Positions 61,101 through 64,000 of a stretch of 64,000 bases of DNA are shown here, in pieces. Positions within the stretch are counted from its first letter, which is position 1. Each line of letters begins with the position of its first letter. This DNA comes from Poindextera sp963706385 (GTDB lineage Bacteria; Pseudomonadota; Alphaproteobacteria; Caulobacterales; Caulobacteraceae): the NCBI GenBank assembly GCA_963706385.1, contig OY970153.1, positions 558,001 to 622,000 of the forward strand, given 5' to 3'. The notes beneath the pieces are model-generated. The model was not told the origin of the DNA. It worked only from the letters and a program-made list of their open reading frames with translations, and searched no databases. A program made the translations under genes and the position numbers.

Positions 61101-61942
61101 GCCCCGACACCTGCCGCCGCTGCGCGAGCAGATCGCAGGCGCACGGCCTGTTCGCCAGAAAGAGCTTCGGCCAGCACTTCCTGTTGGACCTCAACGTGAC
61201 CCATAAGATCGCCCGCTTGGCCGGGCCGCTGGAGGGCCGCGCGGTGCTGGAGGCGGGCCCCGGACCGGGCGGCCTGACCCGCGCCCTGCTGGAAGCCGGC
61301 GCCCGGGTGGTGGCGATCGAGAAGGACGCCCGATTTTTGCCGCTGCTGGCCGAACTCGCCGACGCGGCGGGCGGCGCCCTGACGGTGATCAACGCCGACG
61401 CCCTGGCCAGCGACGATGCGGCCCTGCTGGCCGAGCACGCGCCGGGCCTGCCGTACCGGATCGTCTCGAACCTGCCCTACAACGTCGGGACCGCCCTGCT
61501 GATCAAATGGCTGACCGGCCCGCTGCGCCCGCAGGCGATGGCTCTGATGTTCCAGAAGGAGGTCGCCCAGCGAATCTGCGCCGGCGCGGGCGAGGACGCC
61601 TATGGCCGGCTTTCGGTGGTCGCCCAGGCCATCTGCCGCGCCCGGATCGTGATGGACCTGCCGGCGAGAGCCTTCACCCCGCCGCCGAAGGTGGATTCGG
61701 CCGTGGTGCTGCTGACGCCGCTGGCCGAGCGGCCTTCGGACGCCCTACTGACCGCCCTTGAGCAGGTCACCGCCGCCGCTTTCGGCCAGCGGCGCAAGAT
61801 GCTGCGGTCCAGCCTGAAATCCCTGGGCGGCGAGGCGCTCTGCGCGGCTGCGGATATCGAGCCCCAGCGCCGGGCCGAGGAAATCCCGGTGGAAGGCTTC
61901 CTGACCCTGGCGGCCCAGCGCGCCGTCGTATTGGCCGGTTGA
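61097..61942 (+). CDS. rsmA: 16S rRNA adenine dimethyltransferase
   Basis: A 281-residue SAM enzyme that dimethylates A1518 and A1519 of 16S rRNA. SFGQHFLLDLNVTHKIA (about 24-40), VLEAGPGPGGLTRALLEAG (SAM motif), IVSNLPYNVGTALL (NLPY catalytic motif) and PKVDSAVVLL are intact. Residues about 5-14 are odd (CRRCASRSQA); removing one G near 61138 and adding one C near 61111 turns this into the family-like TLPPLREQIAAHGL. The two changes cancel, so the frame recovers. Start GTG in the pdxA stop. Confidence 0.9.
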   Translation: MSPDTCRRCASRSQAHGLFARKSFGQHFLLDLNVTHKIARLAGPLEGRAVLEAGPGPGGLTRALLEAGARVVAIEKDARFLPLLAELADAAGGALTVINADALASDDAALLAEHAPGLPYRIVSNLPYNVGTALLIKWLTGPLRPQAMALMFQKEVAQRICAGAGEDAYGRLSVVAQAICRARIVMDLPARAFTPPPKVDSAVVLLTPLAERPSDALLTALEQVTAAAFGQRRKMLRSSLKSLGGEALCAAADIEPQRRAEEIPVEGFLTLAAQRAVVLAG

Positions 61943-62001
61943 TCGGGGCGGTGTTAGGCTCATCGCGTCCGACGCGGATCGCCTGGAATGAGGGAGCGCA
62001 G

Positions 62002-62340
62002 ATGTTCGTCGCCATGAACCGCTTTTGCGTGCGGCTGGGCCAGGAAAAGGCGTTCGAGGCCGTCTGGTCCGGCCGTGACACCCATCTGGGCGACGTGCCC
62101 GGGTTCATCGCCTTCCATCTGCTGCGCGGCCCGACGGGCGAGGACCATGTGCTGTATTCATCCCACACGCTGTGGCGCTCGCGCGGCGACTTCGAGGCCT
62201 GGACGCGGTCCGAGGCGTTCCGCGCCGCGCACAAGGGCGCCGGAGACAACAAGCCGCTCTATCTCGGCAGTCCGAAGTTCGAGGGGTTCGAGGTGATCCA
62301 GGAGGTGCTGCCGACGGCGAGGACCGCCGCGGCCGGCTAG
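62002..62340 (+). CDS. Antibiotic biosynthesis monooxygenase-like (HmoA/IsdG-type) protein
   Basis: A 112-residue protein with a ferredoxin-like fold, MFVAMNRFCVRLGQEKAFE... then PGFIAFHLLRGPTGEDHVLYSSHTLW (about 34-59) and RSEAFRAAHKG (about 71-81, His). Such proteins include haem-degrading and other monooxygenases, but many have unproven roles. The start at 62002 has AGGGAG upstream. Its stop codon begins the palindromic repeat at 62341. Confidence 0.78.
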   Translation: MFVAMNRFCVRLGQEKAFEAVWSGRDTHLGDVPGFIAFHLLRGPTGEDHVLYSSHTLWRSRGDFEAWTRSEAFRAAHKGAGDNKPLYLGSPKFEGFEVIQEVLPTARTAAAG

Positions 62341-62439
62341 AGCAAATTCCGATCTGATGGGATCGGAATTTGCTCGTAAGTCTTTAAGTGAGACCATTTT
62401 CTTCGCCGAACCGGCGGCCACTTCGGCGGAAAATGGTCT
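62341..62439. repeat. Two-hairpin palindromic repeat, copy 4
   Basis: The inverted relative of 21264-21366: hairpin 62341-62374 (AGCAAATTCCGATC to GATCGGAATTTGCTC), linker with TAAGTCTTTAAGTGAG, hairpin 62391-62439 (AGACCATTTTC to GAAAATGGTCT). It fills the space between two convergent genes exactly, from one stop codon to the other. Confidence 0.88.
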
Positions 62440-62441
62440 AG

Positions 62442-63086
62442 TTAGAGCTTCTCGTCCAGCAGGGTCTGCACGAACGGCTTCAGCCAGGGGTTCCTCGCCC
62501 GCCGCAGCCGTTCGGCGTGGTAGATGTGCTGAAGCTCGGCGTAGGCCAGGTCGAAATCGTCGTTGACGATGACGTAGTCGTATTCGCCCCACATCGCGAT
62601 CTCGCCATAGGCGCGGCCCAGCCGGCGCTGGATCACATCCTCGGCGTCCTGGGCCCGGGCGTGCAGCCGACGAGCCAGGTCGGCCATGGTGGGCGGTAGG
62701 ATGAAGACCCGGACCACGTCGGCGCCGGCCGCCGCGGCGATGGTCATCGCGCCTTGCCAATCGATGTCGAACAGCACGTCGCCGCCGGCCCCGAGCCGCT
62801 CCAGCACAGCCGCCCTGGGGCTGCCGTAGCGGTGTTCGTGCACCTCGGCCCATTCGAGGAACGCGTCATCGCCGACCATCGCCGCGAAGCATTCGGGGCT
62901 GACGAAATGATATTCGCGCCCGTCGATCTCGCCGGGGCGCGGGGCGCGGGTGGTGACGGAGATCGACAGCTCCAACTGGGCGTGGTCGGCCACCAACTGG
63001 CGCGAGAGCGAGGTCTTGCCCGCGCCGGAGGGGCTGGAGATCACCAGCATCAGCCCGCGCCGGGGATGGTCGCGTTCATTCGACAT
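62442..63086 (-). CDS. gmk: Guanylate kinase
   Basis: A 214-residue enzyme making GDP from GMP. P-loop SSPSGAGKTSL (about 17-27), GMP-binding SVTTRAPRPGEIDGREYHFV (about 42-61), VLFDIDWQGA (about 104-113) and RLGRAYGEIAMWGEYDYVIVNDD (about 163-185). It overlaps yicC by 11 nt; yicC-gmk adjacency is a conserved feature. Confidence 0.95.
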   Translation of the reverse strand: MSNERDHPRRGLMLVISSPSGAGKTSLSRQLVADHAQLELSISVTTRAPRPGEIDGREYHFVSPECFAAMVGDDAFLEWAEVHEHRYGSPRAAVLERLGAGGDVLFDIDWQGAMTIAAAAGADVVRVFILPPTMADLARRLHARAQDAEDVIQRRLGRAYGEIAMWGEYDYVIVNDDFDLAYAELQHIYHAERLRRARNPWLKPFVQTLLDEKL

Positions 63087-63961
63087 TTTGGACCTGCTCG
63101 CGGAACTGATCGATCGTCGCCTTCAGCTCCAGACCGATCGCCGTCAAGGCCGTGGTCGCCGACTTGGAGCAAAGGGTGTTGGCCTCGCGCATGAATTCCT
63201 GGGTAAGGAAATCCAACCGACGACCGGACGCCGCCCTCTCCGGCCATCAGGCCGCGAGCGGCCGTAACATGACTGCCCAGCCGGTCCAGCTCCTCGCGCA
63301 CGTCGGCCTTGCTCGCCATCACCGCCGCCTCCTGCACGATGCGGTCTTCGAGCCCCGCGTGGTCGGCCAGAAGTTCGCCGATCCTGCGGGCGAAGCGTTC
63401 CTTCAACACCGCCGGCTGGCCGCCGGCTTCGGCCTCGGCCTGGGCGACGAGCGCCTCGACGCGGTCGATCAGCCCGGCCAGCACCGGCGCCAGCGCCGCG
63501 CCCTCGGCCAGGCGCGCCAGTTTCAGCGCCTCCAGCGCCTCGCCGATCGAAACCGCCATCGCCGCCTCGATCTCGGCGCGGGTCTCCGCATCGTCCATCT
63601 CGTCGGCGACGTCGATGACGCCGCGCAGCGCCATCAGTCCATCCATCGCCGGCGGAGCGGCGCGGCCCTCATCCACGTAGCGGCGGGCGACCTCGAGGTA
63701 GCGTTCGAGCTGGTCGAGGTTGACCCGCGTCGCGCCGACGCCTTCGGCGCGCTTGGCCTGCAGGCCGACGGTGACCTGGCCGCGCTGGAAGCGGGCCTGG
63801 GCGGCGTCGCGGGCGGCGCGGTCCAGCAGGTCGAACCCCGGAGGGCCGCGAAACCGCGTCTCCAGCGAGCGGCCATTGACCGAACGCGCCTCCACTGTCC
63901 AAGTCCAGGGGCCCCAAGCGCCGTCGGCCCGGCCGAACCCGGTCATGCCCGAAAGCGCCAT
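63076..63961 (-). pseudogene. yicC: YicC/YloC-family endoribonuclease-like protein, frameshifted near the end
   Basis: The N-terminal part (LSGMTGFGRADGAWGPWTWT, EARSVNGRSLETRFR, QVTVGL) and middle of the YicC family are intact. After MAGEGGV the frame runs into unrelated sequence ending at 63050. One base too many (near 63224-63229, GTCCGGTCG) explains it; in the corrected frame the family C terminus follows: RRLDFLTQEFMREANTLCSK and TIDQFREQVQNVE, stop at 63076, 11 nt inside gmk. YicC proteins are stress-linked ribonucleases. A possible upstream gene stop lies at 63963-63965, too short to identify. The shift may be a sequencing error. Confidence 0.85.
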
Positions 63962-64000
63962 CTCAGCCAGCGCCCGCGGGTTCGGGCCGATGTTCGATCG

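Overview
The window is very G+C-rich alphaproteobacterial chromosome, most likely from the Caulobacterales (Caulobacter/Phenylobacterium type). The main evidence is a PopA-like REC-REC-degenerate-GGDEF protein, an FnrL/FixK-type regulator, the mfd-sdhE-recG cluster and an lptF-lptG-lptD-surA-pdxA-rsmA operon. Genus-level placement is inference.

Layout. 1-930: end of a replication operon (holB fragment, tmk). 1014-6726: a hot spot of nested integrations into a serine tRNA gene. The native tRNA-Ser(UGA) is cut at its anticodon loop into halves at 1014-1056 and 3890-3950. Between them lies a 2.8-kb element with a complete tyrosine integrase, a three-gene A+T-rich cargo and a 294-bp inverted repeat that carries the integrase 3' end plus an intact foreign tRNA-Ser. 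A degenerate P4-type integrase, another tRNA-Ser and a solitary SIR2-domain (putative antiphage NADase) gene follow. Seven copies of the near-palindromic 13-bp anticodon-loop core lie across this stretch in both orientations. 6738-13968: CAP protein, acyl-CoA ligase, enoyl-reductase-like SDR, EthD-like protein, GST, DsbA-like isomerase, luciferase-like monooxygenase and SDR, which look like lipid/aromatic catabolism. 14042-22531: ParB-like protein, an ABC transporter pair without a binding protein, a Crp/Fnr regulator, AI-2E transporter, universal stress protein with an FNR-type box, an unannotated 36-residue membrane protein, TusA-like and YihY-like proteins. 22599-27109: CoA transferase, popA, alpha-hydroxy-acid oxidase, vapBC. 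27376-32307: a 1643-residue DUF4011-helicase-nuclease protein of defence type. 32564-42050: mfd, sdhE, recG, a DUF3089 protein without its nucleophile, kdsA, cfa. 42107-48655: sulfur amino-acid genes (cysteine synthase, sulfurtransferase, metC), rnd, purM-purN, ndk. 48761-53898: ABC-F ATPase, low-GC membrane protein, I78 inhibitor, holC, pepA. 54050-63961: LPS transport and outer-membrane assembly operon, pdxA, rsmA, monooxygenase-like gene, gmk, yicC.

The core genes are ordinary and arranged in tight operons with 4-nt overlaps. The accessory interest lies in the tRNA-Ser island, the two defence-like genes and vapBC. Several conserved genes (the ABC ATPase, pdxA, rsmA, yicC) carry one-base indels. 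In rsmA two indels compensate each other. This pattern suggests residual assembly errors rather than decay and should be settled before calling pseudogenes. Dispersed two-hairpin palindromes sit directly at gene ends in at least four places, with a fifth partial copy.
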